This document shows, in pieces, positions 18,363 through 30,690 of a stretch of DNA of 64,000 bases. The DNA is from Smallanthus sonchifolius (lineage: Eukaryota; Streptophyta; Magnoliopsida; Asterales; Asteraceae): positions 24,000,001 to 24,064,000 of the forward strand of contig CM042032.1 in the NCBI GenBank assembly GCA_023525975.1, given 5' to 3'. Numbering within the stretch: the stretch's first letter is position 1; the number at the start of each line of letters is the position of its first letter. The translations under genes were made by a program, and so were the position numbers. Under the pieces are notes generated by a model that was not told the DNA's origin, did not search any database, and was given only the letters and a program-made list of their open reading frames with translations.

Positions 18363-21300
18363 CATGTGCAGGGACAGCCAGGTCACAAGAATAACACCTG
18401 GGTGGTAGACAGTGGTTATTCCAGGCACATGACAGGCAACAGATCCATCCTCTCCAACTTCAGACATTTCAATGGAGGATATGTTGCATTTGGAAGTGAC
18501 TCAAAGGGAGGATCCATTACTGGACAAGGAACAGTGTCCAACGAAAGATTGAGCATTGATAAGGTCAACTATGTCAAATAATTGGACTTCAATCTCATGA
18601 GTGTTTCCCAGGTCTGTGACCAAAAGCGTTGGATGCTCTTCATAGACAAAGAATGCTTTGTACTATCTCCAGGCTTATCCACACCTCCTCCAGAAAGCAT
18701 TTTATTAACTGCTCAGAGAAAAGAAAATCTCTATGTACTGGATATGAATGAAGTCACTCCATCTAGGAGTGTTTCCTGCTTTTTATCAAAAGCCTCAGTT
18801 GATGAATCAGCTCTCTGGCACAGGAGATTAAGCCATTTTAATATCAAAACTATTAACAAATTGGTGAAGAATAATCTTGTCAGAGGGCTTCTTGACAAAG
18901 AATTTCAGCTAGAAGACCACTTCATTGCGTGCCTAAAGGGGAAGCAACACAAGAGTTCTCACAAGCCCAAGACCTTGAATACAAATGACACTCCACTGCA
19001 ACTGCTGCATATGGATCTCTTCGGTCCTACAAATGTCATGTTTATGGGCTAAAAGTCATACTGTCTGGTGATAACAGATGACTACACCAGATTCTCTTGG
19101 GTATATTTCTTGAGAACTAAAGATGAAACTGCTAAAATTCTCAAATCCTACATTCTGAGGGTAGAAAATCAAAGCAATCAAAAGGTGAAAATCATAAGGT
19201 GTGATCAGGGCACAAAGTTCAAAAACCTCACTTTAAACTGTTTCTGTGAAAGAAAGGGGATAGAGAGATAATACAGTGCTCCAAGAACTCCTCAACAAAA
19301 TGGAGTTGCTGAAAGAAGAAATAGAACTCTTATTGAGTCAGCAAGATCTATGTTAGCTGACTCAAAACTGACACTCACATTCTGGGCAGAATCAGTTAGC
19401 ACAGCCTATTATGCGCAAAATAGAGTTCTAATTGTCAAACCCCTCAACAGGACACCCTATGAACTTTGGTTTCAAAGAATTCCCTACATTGGGTTTCTAA
19501 AACCTTTTGGGTGTCCATGCACCATTCTCATCACACATGGGGTTCTTCCTAAGTTTGGTGCCAAATCTGATGAAGGATATTTCGTGGGCTATTCCTCTCA
19601 ATCAAAGGTCTATAGAATATTCAATTCAAGAACAAGAATTGTGGAAGAATCAGCAAATGTGGAATGTAGAGAACATATTGTCTGTGAGCAGGGAAAAGGT
19701 CCAAACTGGCTCTTTGACATAGACTCCTTCTCCCAAATATTTGAGCCTCTCACCTTCTCAAATATGGAGTCTACGTCTACAAAAACACCTACCTCCACTT
19801 CATCCACTGACTAAAGACTGGATTTTCCCAAATCTTCTATCAGTCTGAGAAGACCATCAATTGATCCTCCATCAGTTGTGGAAGCAATTGAAGCAAGTGA
19901 AGCCGAAACAAGACTGTCTAATGTAACCAGCAGCAGTATGTCTGAAACTGAAAATCTAAATGAAGACTCCTCGGTAATGTTGTAGCTGCTGATGATGCTA
20001 TTGCTGAAAACAGTGATGTAGCTAATGATGCTGAAGACTCTTCCACCATGAATGAAGAGGCCCTGATCAAAATCAAAGCAATCTGGAGCAAGGGATACAG
20101 CTGGAGGTGGTACCAGCACAGAGGATCCACAAAGAACATCCTAATGAAAATATTATTGGCCAAGTCCACCAAGGAGTTCTCACAAGAAGCAAATCTCACG
20201 AGGCTAATATATGCTTGTTTTCATGTTTTCTATCTCAGGTGGAACCCAAGAAGATAGACGAAGCACTCAAACACAGCAGCTGGATTGAGGCAATGCAGGA
20301 AGATTTGCTCCAATTCAAGAGGCAGGATGTCTGGAAACTTGTTCATCTTCCACCAGGTAAATATGCTATTGGCACACGATGGGTTTTCAGGAACAAGCAA
20401 GACGAGAGAGGCATTGTAGTCAAGAACAAAGCCAGACTTGTAGCTCAAGGCTACACTCAGGAAGAAGGAATTAACTATGATGAAGTCTTTGCTCCTGTTG
20501 CCAGGCTGGAGGCCATCAGAATCTTCCTGGCATATGCTGCATCCAAGAATTTCACTGTCTATCAAATGGACGTAAAAAGTTTCTTTCTGTATGGGAAGAT
20601 TGGTGAGGAAGTATATGTCAAACAGCCACCAGGCTTTATAGATCTTGCACATCCTACTCAAGTGTTCAAACTAGACAAAGCTCTCTATGGCCTACATCAG
20701 GCACCAAGAGTCTGGTATGAAACCTTCTCAGGATATCTACTAAGCAACAAATTCAGAAGAGGTGCCATTGACCAGACCTTGTTTATCAAAGATGAAGGGG
20801 AGAAATCTTACTAGTTCAAATTTATGTTGATGATATCATCTTTGGATCAACAAGGAAATAGCTGTGCAAAGACTTTAAGATTCTGATGCACTCAAAGTTT
20901 GAAATGAGTTCAATGGGTGAACTAAATTTCTTCTTGGGTCTACAAGTGAAACAGGTCCCAAGTGGAATCTTCATCAGCCTATCCAAATATGTAAAGAGCA
21001 TTTTGGAAAGATTCAAAATGGCTGACTGCTCTGCTGCAAGAACCCCTATGCAAGTGCATCATCAGCTGAATCTAGACAAAGATGGCCAAGACAATGATCA
21101 ACATCAGTACCGTGCAATGATAGGGTCTCTCATGTATCTCACTGCCTCAAGGCCAGATATCATGTTTGCAGTATGTCTCTATGCAAGATTTTAAGCAGCT
21201 CCAAAAGTTTCACATCTTCAAGCCGTCAAGAGAATCTTTAGATACCTAAAAGGTGCCTCAAGACTTGGGCTATGGTACTCTAAAAATGACATGTTTAATC

Positions 21301-21767
21301 TGTATGCATACACTGACAATGACTATGGGGGATGCAACTTGGACAAAAAGTCCACTTTAGGGGGATGTCAGTTTCTGGGAGGGAGACTGATTTCATGGCA
21401 GTGCAAGAAGCAAACATGTGTTTCAACTTCTACAGCTGAAGCATAATACATTGCAGCTTCTAGTTGCTGTGCACAAGTCATCTGGATACAAAATCAAATG
21501 CTGGATTACGGGATGACTTTCATGGCACCTCCAACTCACATTGACATCATGAGTGCTATATCAGTCACAAACAATCAAGTGCAGCACTCCAAGACAAAGC
21601 ACAATGACATCAGGTATCATTTCATAAGAGATCAAGCTGAGAAAAGGAGAATTATTTTAACCAAAGTTCATACGAATGAGCAATATGCTGATTTGTTTAC
21701 AAAACCTTTTGATGAAGCTAGATTTAAATATTTAGTTGAATCCATTGGTATGATGAACTTTGATTAA
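18363..21767 (+). pseudogene. pol: Copia-2 pol: PR-IN-RT-RNase H, with several stops
   Basis: Protease DSGYSRHMTGN (Asp at 18408). GAG-pre-integrase domain from about 18580. Integrase with the LLHMDLFGP aspartate region (about 19000-19030), an altered second-aspartate motif (CDQGTKF where DNGTEF is usual) and NGVAERRNRTLIE (about 19300-19340). Reverse transcriptase from about 20270, with QMDVKSFFLYG and the YVDD box at 20823-20834, which falls in a different frame from the upstream RT segment. RNase H ends near 21767 (YADLFTKPFDEARF). In-frame stops at 18579, 19050, 19269, 19812, 21192 and 21445, and frameshifts near 19980 and 20815, make it non-functional. Confidence 0.9.
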
Positions 21768-21834
21768 AATCTATCTCTAAAAATTATATTTTTAAAATGC
21801 GTTATGTCTTATGTTGTAAATAAAAGTTATAAGT

Positions 21835-22252
21835 CAGCAGCATTTTTGTCGTTCAGCTACTGACAGGTTTAATCTTCAGCAGCAAAAGATTTGCAACTGA
21901 CTGCTTTAAGTTATCAGCAGGAACAGGTTTCCTGCGGATATCCTTAAGACTGTCAGCAGCAACATCCTTGCTGCGGACCATTAAATCCGTCAGCAGCAGA
22001 TGAGTTAACTGCTGACAGGTTTAATCTTCAGTAGCAAAAGATTTGCAGCTGGCTGCTTTAAGTTATCAACAGGAACAGGTTTCCTGCGAATTTCTTTAAG
22101 ACTGTCAGCAGCAACATCCTTGCTGTGAATTATTAAATCCATCAGCAGCAGATGAGTTTGCTGCTGACAAACTTAACCTTCTACAGCAACCACGGTTGCA
22201 GCGGACAGGCTTACTCATCCATAGCAACCAAGTTTGCTGCTGATGAGTAAAT
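21835..22252 (+). repeat. CAGCAG/CTGCTG motif region with a 152-bp tandem repeat
   Basis: Two direct copies, 21861-22012 and 22013-22164, both beginning TGACAGGTTTAATCTTCAG and differing at a modest number of positions. Throughout the region CAGCAGCAA-type motifs alternate with TTGCTGCTGA complements. The same motif style fills the Copia-6 LTR (54440-54745). It lies between pol and the env-like ORF. Confidence 0.85.
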
Positions 22253-22350
22253 CTAAGTCCAAATTAACTTTTACCCGCTGTAAAAATTAACGTCAGTCTT
22301 TACCATGACTGCCTCGGTGTATTACAGCTGTAACAGTAAAAGGTGAATTA

Positions 22351-22552
22351 GGTTATAATGTATAAGTCATTTTGCTTTTTCCCTCCTCTGTCGTTATCAG
22401 AACAAATCAAATTTCCTCACCACCTCTTCACCTTCAATTTCACCCTAAAACCACATCACATTCTCTCCAGTCTCCACAACATTCAAAGCCCTTCATCCTT
22501 AAAACATTCAAAGCCTTTCATATTCTAAACCTTCCCTCCAAATCATACAACA
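22351..22552 (+). promoter_or_regulatory. Putative internal promoter and 5' UTR of the env-like ORF
   Basis: A TATA-like stretch (TATAATGTATAAG, 22354-22366) is followed by about 190 nt that are G-poor and rich in C, T and A, as in many plant 5' leaders, then ACAATGGC at the ORF start (ATG 22553). With the repeats upstream this suggests separate transcription. A splice-acceptor function is an alternative. Inference from composition only. Confidence 0.4.
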
Positions 22553-22869
22553 ATGGCAGACATCAATAACCCTGGCGATAAGTTCTGCCCATACCATAAC
22601 CTTACAGCATACCTAACAAAGGGAAAGAAATCTGAAGGATTCAATGATATGATCGACTTCTTATATCGATCAAAGATCCACTTTGCCCTCACAACCAACC
22701 CTACCATATATATCCCACATATGGAGGATTTCTGGAGTACCGCCGTCTACTCTAACGAACAGGGGATTCCCCAAATCAAAGCCAAACTAGACGGCAAGGA
22801 TATCACCATCTCGGAAGCCACACTCAGAAAACATCTTAAGCTTCAAAATGAGGGAGTAGCCATCTCATA
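22553..22869 (+). pseudogene. Copia-2 env-like ORF, N-terminal segment
   Basis: ATG 22553 opens a frame with an NLTAYLTKG / IHFALTTNPTIYI / EDFWSTAV-like N-terminal domain, which I recall from Asteraceae SIRE-like third ORFs. It is cut at 22869 by Gypsy-2. The frame runs 46 bp into the LTR before a stop at 22913-22915. No signal peptide or membrane segment is visible here, so env-like refers to position after pol and not to demonstrated envelope function. The last five bases, TCATA, are the target duplication, and the frame resumes correctly at 33207. Confidence 0.75.
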
Positions 22870-24143
22870 TGTCAAACCCCGACCGATGGCGGAATCATCG
22901 GGGCGGGACATGTAAGACTGTTCATAGCTCATGGTTGACTAAATTGAAATATATTAAAGTTAAATTTCCATTACAAATAATCCGAGTACAAACCAAATTC
23001 AAACAAGAAACATAAAACAATTCATAAAGTTCTTGATTTAAATTGCTAAGTCCAAATCCTATGTTCAACACGTCTTGAATCAATCTCACATATTGGGGCC
23101 TGAAACATGAATAAAATAAAGTCAACTAAAAAGTTGGTGAGTATAACACAGTTGTATGTAGATAGCATATAGTTGAAAACAAATCCTTTACAAAACATGA
23201 TAAAATAAGGCATTTATGGGGAGCAGCTATTGTGTAACCATGTACAACCAAACCTTGTGAATAGCATGCAAAAATTGTGTTGTCGGTTTCAATCACCGCG
23301 CACCATGGGTGGGTTTGTCAGACTCAATAGATCTATCATTGAAAACCGTCGGCTTGTATAGTTAATGATTGCACATAAGAGCATACAAAGGTTAGCACAC
23401 CTAGCACTCGGGCACAAAGCTCAAATTTTGCACACATGTATGTAAATAGGATTTTTGCACTTGTGTTGTTTGTGTAAATGTAAATGTGTAATGTGTAATG
23501 TGTATAGAGTTCATGTTCCACTCCAAAAGTGTAAAAGAGTAAAAAGGGTTGTGAATACTCACTTGGTATGGAAGTGTAGCTAACAAGGATTATAGATAGC
23601 AAATATGATCCTCGAAATGCACAATTTAACCTAAAGAGTAATGTGTACTAAATCAAATAGATGCATAAAGTTTAAGTCTAAATGAAAGTTGAATTTGTGT
23701 ATAAAACTATTGATTTGTATTTAAAAGTATTGAATAAAATATATAGAGTTTGAAGTAAAAATATTTTTGAAACAACTTGATTAGGTTTGAAATTGAATAG
23801 TAAAATAGAATTTTTATAAAATCATTGATTATGAAAATAAAGTATGTGTTAAATGTAATTTAATAAATAAATAAATGTTTTTATTTAAAAATGAATAAAT
23901 AATTTTATTTATTTATAAAGTATGTAACTTACAAATAAAATGTTTTAAATGAAAAGTTTAATAACAAATTTAATTTTATAAACTTTTAATTAAATGATTT
24001 TCCATTTATTTCAAGATTAATTATTTGGTCTTTTCAAATACCCTTTTTTTTTATAAAACTAGCTATTTTTATTTAAAAACTTTAATCTGAAATCTTTACT
24101 GATTAAAATATAATAATAATTCTGCCCAAAAGCTTCTGTCCTA

Positions 24144-24425
24144 AACACGACCGTGCCTGGGAAGGGCACGACCGCGCTCAAACCACGGGCGCGACCGTGC
24201 TAGTCGGGTCGCGACCGGGTTTGATAAAATAGAGGCAATTTGGACAATACGCGAGGCACGACCGTGCCTTAGTTCGGCACGGTCGTGTCTATGATTCTTA
24301 AACACAACAGAGATTAGGCCAGAGGGCATGACTAGGTCTGGTCAGGAGGACACGACCGCGCTGCTAGTCGGCACGACCGCGCTCTATGAGGCACGGCCGC
24401 GCTAGATGATTAGCGCAACCGTGTC
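24144..24425. repeat. GCACGACCGTGCC motif cluster A, Gypsy-2 3' LTR
   Basis: About ten copies of [G/C]GCACGACCG[T/C]GC or its complement, several being GGCACGACCGTGCC-type near-palindromes. The other LTR (31970-32225) lacks about 21 bp of this array, so copy number has changed since insertion. Confidence 0.8.
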
Positions 24426-25021
24426 TCTTCCAAATCAGACACGAATTGAACAAATCTTGTATTTATAGTGCTGGATTTGATAGGGCTTTTGATTACTGAG
24501 TTATTACGAGTCTTTTCATATAATTTAATTGCATGTAAATCGTGTTTAAGTATGGATTCGATTAAATATATTCTTATCAAAATAATCATTCTGATTCGGA
24601 CAATTTCTGTAATGAAAGCCCAGATTGATAGAGGGCTTTTGATTTATGGACCGAAACGAAAAGGAGGGATGATTCAATTACCTCAAACAGTAAGGAATTT
24701 ATAGTGATCGGTAAAAGGGAGTTCTGGCGTCGGCGGTAGCGGTTTCCGGCGACTTCGGCTGCAATTCTGGCTAGTCCAGAGACTTGACGAGATTCAGGAG
24801 ATGCGAATTCCTTTCTTGATTGGGAGGATTTAGGTTCAGAGGAGGATTCGAGTTTTTTTGCTTGAATTGCTTGAGAGAGATTTTGAGATTGATGGTATGA
24901 AACTGGGACGTTGTAAAATTTGAAAATGGTAATACATTCGTTAAGGGAAAAGAAACGTAGAACTGTTACGGATTCTCAACGATCGGGTGATTAAACTGCA
25001 TTTACGTTTCAACTGTTACAC

Positions 25022-25148
25022 AAGCGCGACCGTGCCCAAATATGGCGCGACCGTGCCTAGGCACCGGGCGCGATCGTTCTAGGACCAGTCGCGCGATCGT
25101 GCCGAGGCACTTGGCGCGACCGTGCCAGGACGAAGCACGACCGTGCTA
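25022..25148. repeat. GCACGACCGTGCC motif cluster B, Gypsy-2 3' LTR
   Basis: About six GCGCGACCGTGCC/GCGCGATCGTGCC motifs at roughly 20-bp spacing; the counterpart in the other LTR is 32830-32957. Confidence 0.8.
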
Positions 25149-25392
25149 GACTAGGGTTTCTTGACATTTTTTCAACTTTAGTCCTTGACTTTTTTTCAGG
25201 TTTGATTAGTTTGAAATAAATAGTTACTTGTATAGCGTTTAAGTGTATATAATCGAGCAAAACTTGTAAATTTGTATTGAATCATTGCATTTCGTTTAAG
25301 GTAAGCAATATAATAAGGCAGTGCACGAACATTGAATTTGAATTTGCATTATATTGAATTGAAATATGAATACTAAATTCAGAGATGTTACA

Positions 25393-25404
25393 GTCTCCCC
25401 ATGT
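25393..25404 (-). other. Gypsy-2 polypurine tract
   Basis: The minus strand reads ACATGGGGAGAC directly before the LTR start. It sits where the tract should be and is purine-rich apart from three bases. Confidence 0.7.
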
Positions 25405-25426
25405 TGAGAGAATTTCGTCCCGAAAT

Positions 25427-28400
25427 TTAGCTAGAGGATACAACAGTATTAGTAAAAAGATGAGGGTACTTGAGCTTCATTTGGTCTTCTCGTTCCCAAG
25501 TGAACTCAGGACCACGCTTAGATTCCCAACGAACTTTGACAATGGGAATGCGACTTCGCTTGAGCTGTTTGACTTCACGATCTATAATTTACACCGGCTT
25601 CTCAACGAAGTGCATCGTTTCATCAATGCGCACGTCGTCAAGCGATATATGGAGATTTTCATCAGCGAGACACTTCTTCAGGTTAGATACATGAAATGTA
25701 GGATGCACATTTCCAAGAGATGGAGGTAACTCAAGCTTGTAAGCCACTTTCCCAATCCTTTCAAGGATTTTGAATGGACCAACATAACGAGGTGCTAACT
25801 TGCCTTTCTTTCCAAAACGGATCACGCCCTTCCATGGAGACACCTTAAGAAGAACAAGATCACCGACATGGAATTCCAAGGGTTTTCGACGTTTGTTGGC
25901 ATAAGTCTTTTGCCGACTCCTCGCTACTCGAATATTGTCACGGATTTGATCTTGTCGGATGTTTCTTGAATTAACTCGGGACCGGTGATTTGTGCTTCAC
26001 CAATCTCGTTCCAACAGATAGGAGAACGACACTTGCGACCATAGAGAGCTTCGAATGGAGCCATGTTGATACTTGTGTGGTAGCTATTATTGTAAGAGAA
26101 CTCAATGAGGGATAGATGTGAATCCCAATTTCCACCAAAATCGATTACACAAGCTCTAAGCATGTCTTCAAGAGTTTGGATTGTTCGCTCGGTTTAACCA
26201 TCAGTTTGCGGATGGTAAGCCGTGCTCAAATCCAATCGAGTACCAAGAGCAGTTTGGAGAGATTGCCAAAATCGAGAAGTGAACCGGGCATCTCGATCAG
26301 ATATTATGTTCAAAGGAACACCATGACGGCTCACAATTTCATCAATGTAAATTCGGGCTAGTTTCTCAACCCGATAGTCTTCACGGATAGGCAAGAAATG
26401 AGCAGATTTGGTGAGTCGATCAATGATCACCCAAATACTATCATAACCACTTGAGGTACGAGGGAGTTTGGTAATAAAATCCATAGCTAGATTCTCCCAT
26501 TTCCACACAGGAATTTCTGGTTGTTCGAGTAAACCAGATGGACGTTGATGTTCGGCTTTGACTTTGGAACAGGTTAAGCATTTGGCCACATAAAGAGCAA
26601 TGTCTTTCTTCATACCGGGCCACCAATATTGTTGGCGAAGATCTTGGTACATTTTATCCGCACCAGGATGAATAGAATAACGAGTCTTATGAGCCTCGTT
26701 CATGAGAAATGCACGAAGATCGTCGCGATCGGGAACCCAAATACGGTTAAAGTAATATAGTAGGCCATTGGGTTTTGATTCAAGTAGAAGTTCAACACCA
26801 CACGACATTTCTTCATACATCTTACCCTCGGTTACCGAGACATGTTGAGATTCTAAGATACGGGTTTGAATATCGGTTTGAATACGGGCACAATGAAGCA
26901 TAACATGGGCCTTTCGACTCAAAGCATCGGCTACAACATTTGCTTTGTCGGGATGGTAGCGAATCTCGCAGTCGTAGTCGTTAAGGAGTTCGACCCAACG
27001 TCGTTGCCTCATATTGAGTTCTTTTTGGTTGAAAATATGTTGAAGACTTTTGTGGTCGGTGAACACCACACATTTCGTGCCATATAGGTAATGTCTCCAA
27101 ATCTTTAACGCGAATATGACCGCACCCAACTCGAGATCGTGCGTTGTATAATTCTTTTCATGAACTTTGAGTTGCCTTGATGCATAAGCGATTACTTTGC
27201 CTCGTTGCATGAGAACACAACCAAGACCTTGGTTAGAAGCATCACAATAGACAACTAAATCATCGATTCCATCGGGGAGAGTCAATATAGGAGCATTGCA
27301 CAACTTTTGTTTGAGGGTTTGGAAAGCTTCTTCTTGTTTTGGTCCCCATTCATAAGTCTTACCCTTGTGGGTCAAAGCGGTAAGATGGACAGCAATCTTT
27401 GAGAAGTTTGAGATGAAACGACGATAATAACCCGCAAGACCAAGGAATGAACGAACTTCGGTAGGAGTCTTCGGGGCATTCCAATTCTTAATCGTTTCAA
27501 TCTTAGCAGGATCAACATGAATTCCTTTGTCATTGACAATATGACCAAGAAATTGAACTTCCTTTAGCCAAAATTCACATTTGGAGAATTTGGCATAAAG
27601 TTGTTCCTTCTTTAAGAGATTCAAAACCAATCTAAGATGTTCTTCATGGTCGGCTTTAGTCTTGGAATAGATTAAGATATCATCAATGAAGACAATCACG
27701 AATTTATCAAGGTACGGTTTGCACACACGATTCATAAGATCCATGAAAACTGCGGGTGCATTGGTTAACCCGAAAGGCATAACCATGAACTCGTAATGAC
27801 CATACCTTGTTCGAAAAGCAGTCTTAGGAATGTCATCTTCTTGAACACGAAGCTGATGATAACCGGATCGAAGATCGATCTTCGAGAAGCAAGTAGAACC
27901 TTGAAGTTGATCAAAGAGATCATCGATTCTAGGCAAAGGATAACAGTTTTTGATAGTAAGTTTGTTGAGTTCACGGTAGTCAATACACATGCGAAATGAT
28001 CCATCCTTCTTCTTAACAAATAAGACGGGTGCACCCCACGGTGAATGACTCGGACGGATGAATCCCTTGTCGGAGAGTTCTTGAAGTTGACTTGCAAGTT
28101 CTTGCATTTCAGATGGTGCAAGACGATAGGGAGCTCTAGCAACGGGGTTAGCTCCAGGTATAAGATCAATGCGGAACTCTACTTGACGAACGGGAGGAAG
28201 ACCGGATAAATCCTTAGGAAAAACCTCGGGAAAATCTCGAATAATGGGAATGTCTTGGATACTCTTCTCCTTGACAACCTTTTGAACAATGTGAGCTAAG
28301 AAAGCAATGTACTTCTTTCGTAAGTACTTTTGGGCGGTAGTACACGACATCAACTTAAGTCCCTTGCAAGGCTTTTCACCAAAAACTCTTAAGGTTTCTC

Positions 28401-28923
28401 CCGATGGTAGCGGAATTTGGATACACTTTTCAAAGCAAATGACTTCGGCATGATGATTTGATAGCCAATCCATACCTATGATAATATCAAAGCTTCCTAG
28501 TGGCATTGGAACAAGGTTGATTGGGAATGTGTGATCATTAAGTTCTAAAGAGCAATCATAGATAATGGACTCAATTGTAAGGGAGTCACCATTTGCTACT
28601 TCAACGGTAAATGTTTTCTCTAATTGGGACCGAGTCTTTGCAAGTAAAGGTTCAAAATTAAGTGACGCAAAACTTTTATCGGCTCTGGCATCGAATAAAA
28701 TGGAGGCATATTGACTATTAACAAGAAACGTACCATTGACCACGTCATTGTTGGCTTGAGCTTCGTTGGCGTTTATGTTGAACGCACGCCCACAAGCTCC
28801 ACCTTGCCTAGCATTTGCAAGTCTTGGACATTGATCACGAAAATGGTTCGGGTCACCACACTCATAGCAATCACGCCCATTAGCAATGGCGGGAGCACCT
28901 TCGTTAGCCACTTGAGGTATGGT
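25427..28923 (-). pseudogene. pol: Gypsy-2 pol (broken)
   Basis: In the gag frame after TGA. The second nucleocapsid knuckle CYECGDPNHFRDQC is followed by a protease whose active site reads DARA (28681-28692) where DTGA is expected. RT with KIDLRSGYHQL and FIDD, RNase H (YCDAS), and the integrase HHCC finger with its first two catalytic Asp are intact. A CAA-to-TAA-type stop at 26194-26196 falls just before the catalytic Glu. A readable stretch (26163-25930), a frameshift, and another stretch carrying the VGDLVLLKVSPWKG region follow, then a stop near 25589 and a chromodomain-like FTWERED tail ending at TAA 25427. Not functional. Confidence 0.92.
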
Positions 28924-29982
28924 TCAGTTTGGAGGGTTGACTGGGCCCGTAAGGGCTTTGGTCCTACAAACACTGACCGTATGACCATATCTCCCACAAT
29001 AAGTACAAAGGCGACATGGGATGTTTTGAGGATGATGAAAATTGCAAGTGGCACAAAGAGGGTAGATCCCAACATATGGCTTTTTAGCCGGCGCTTGAAT
29101 CATAGGTGCAGTTTGGTTGACGGGAACAAGAGGAGTAACCACAGCAAAATTTCTAACCTTCCTCTTTCTATTATTGTGAGAGGGCTCGGTTGTGGCTTCT
29201 TTTATGTGAGTAGGAGGGGTTACGGTTTCAGAAACTTTCTTAGTACCCTTCTTAGTAAGTGTTCCCGCTTTCACATGGTTATCAGTTAAGGTAGCGGATA
29301 GACGAATAGCATCCTCCAGAGTAGCAGGATTTCTACCTAAGACAGTATCTTGGATTTGTCTTGGTAGCCCACCAATATACTTCTCGATACAACGGGACAA
29401 AGGAGTGACCATGTGGGGCACGAGAAGACTCAACTCATGGAACCGAGTTGTATATGCTAAGCTTTCCCCGCTATCTTGGGCAAGATCCCAAAATTCAGCT
29501 TCTAACTTTTTCACTTCATTTCGAGGACAGAACTCCTCGGTCATAAGCCTTTTGACCTCATCCCAAGGTAAGGCCATAGCTACATCGACACCCCTATTTC
29601 TTTTCTCCCCATTCCACCATGTAAGTGCCTGTTTTTGTAGGACACTTGTAGCATGACGAACACGGAGGTTGTCGGGACAGTCACTATTGAGAAAGGTATT
29701 CTCAATGCTTTCAAACCATTGAAGGAGTCCAGTAGCTCCTTTGGTACCATAGAACTTTAGGGGATTGCACGAGTTGAAGTGCTTGAAGGTGCATTGAGGT
29801 GGATTGTTACCACCATTTCCGCCATTTCCACCATTTCCACCATTATTAACACTATTGCTTCCATTTCCACCATTGTTGCCATTGGTGGCACCATTGGCTT
29901 GGGTGAGTTGTGTCACCAATTGGGTGAGAATAGCAGCAATGTCGGTGTTGGCGTTGGTTGCGGGAGCACGACGAGGAGGCAT
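28924..29982 (-). pseudogene. gag: Gypsy-2 gag
   Basis: ATG at 29982 gives MPPRRAP, then an Asn/Gly-rich low-complexity segment (about 29795-29890), the capsid domain with ALTWWNGEKRN and FCPRNEVKKLEAEFWDLAQ, a basic linker and the knuckle pair CATCNFHHPQNIPCRLC / CTYCGRYGHTVSVC. TGA at 28924-28926 ends it before the second knuckle box, which lies in the same frame downstream as part of the pol reading frame. Whether that TGA is a mutation or a readthrough codon cannot be decided here. Confidence 0.85.
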
Positions 29983-30204
29983 TCTACAGATTGTCACAAG
30001 ACAAGAAAAATTGTGAGAACTTATGAGATTTGATAGGATTTAATAGAATGAGATACAAAATAAAATAGATATTCTTAGTTTGGATTGTACTCAAAAGTGA
30101 CAAAATCACTTGAATACCATGGCACATTAAGGTTAATTAAACTTATAAAATTTTCAAGGAGACATGCTTTAGCCTATAAGTAAACACTCATCTCGGGAAT
30201 TCCC

Positions 30205-30257
30205 AGGAAAGCATACGGGTCCCTCGGTTGATTGGGATTTATGAGAAATGCTTTCCT
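30205..30257 (-). other. Conserved leader hairpin AGGAAAGCAT/ATGCTTTCCT (Gypsy-2)
   Basis: 10-bp arms at 30205-30214 and 30248-30257 around a 33-nt loop. Gypsy-3 has the same arms at 61474-61483 and 61513-61522 with a 29-nt loop, inside about 140 bp of strongly similar sequence. Confidence 0.6.
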
Positions 30258-30626
30258 AGACAGAAAACCCAAAATACAGGTGTCACCCTTCCAGTTTGCA
30301 CGTGTCCTCAAATAATTTAACAAGTTTAAAAACCTTAACGAAGAAATAAAAATTTTAAAGATTTTTGCTTCAAGAGGTTTCCACATGCTTAGAAAGGATA
30401 AAGGTAGAAAAGAAGATAGAAATATTATGAGGTTTTAGAATATAGGAAAACATATTATTTATTTAATTATTAAGAATATCCTAATAAGTCATGGATTTAA
30501 AACACATAAGTCATCATAATACAATAATAAGTAATCATACTAAACATGTAACATATAACATATAGCACATAGCATGTAACACATAGCACAAAAATCATGA
30601 AGTATAGTATAAGTGGGTGTCCTAAA

Positions 30627-30672
30627 GTTATAGTCTAGGTTAAGGTGTCTAATAACCTAATTCCCTATAACC
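30627..30672 (-). other. Post-PBS stem, Gypsy-2 leader
   Basis: GTTATAG (30627-30633) and CTATAACC (30665-30672) face each other just inside the PBS, as in Gypsy-1 and Gypsy-3. Confidence 0.5.
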
Positions 30673-30675
30673 AAG

Positions 30676-30687
30676 GCTATGATACCA
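30676..30687 (-). other. Gypsy-2 primer-binding site
   Basis: The minus strand reads TGGTATCATAGC, with one mismatch to the usual TGGTATCAGAGC, three bases from the LTR edge at 30691. Confidence 0.85.
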
Positions 30688-30690
30688 ATC

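Larger units (their letters stand above)
22870..25392 (-). repeat. Gypsy-2 3' LTR (2523 bp)
   Basis: TGTCAAACCCCGACC...GATGTTACA on the plus strand. Two clusters of GC-rich GCACGACCGTGCC-like motifs (24144-24425 and 25022-25148) stand out from AT-rich flanks. It has a CACCAACTTTTTAGTTGAC hairpin on the minus strand at 23120-23140. Confidence 0.93.
29983..30675 (-). other. Gypsy-2 leader between PBS and gag
   Basis: Non-coding. It contains a conserved hairpin block at about 30165-30305 and the post-PBS stem at 30627-30672, both shared with Gypsy-3. The rest (30380-30620) is AT-rich with short direct repeats of ACATA/TAGCACATA type. Confidence 0.7.

Noticed and set aside
22553..22915. A complete small host gene at 22553-22915
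   Set aside because: The last codons are Gypsy-2 LTR sequence. The true frame continues after the insertion at 33207.
24144..24425. CpG-island-like GC-rich clusters in the Gypsy-2 LTR as host promoter
   Set aside because: The clusters are tandemly varied copies of one LTR motif and appear in both LTRs at the same place.
25385..25729. Plus-strand ORFs over Gypsy-2 (25385-25729, 28711-29289) and other antisense ORFs
   Set aside because: Shadows of the minus-strand gag-pol reading frame with no independent motif.
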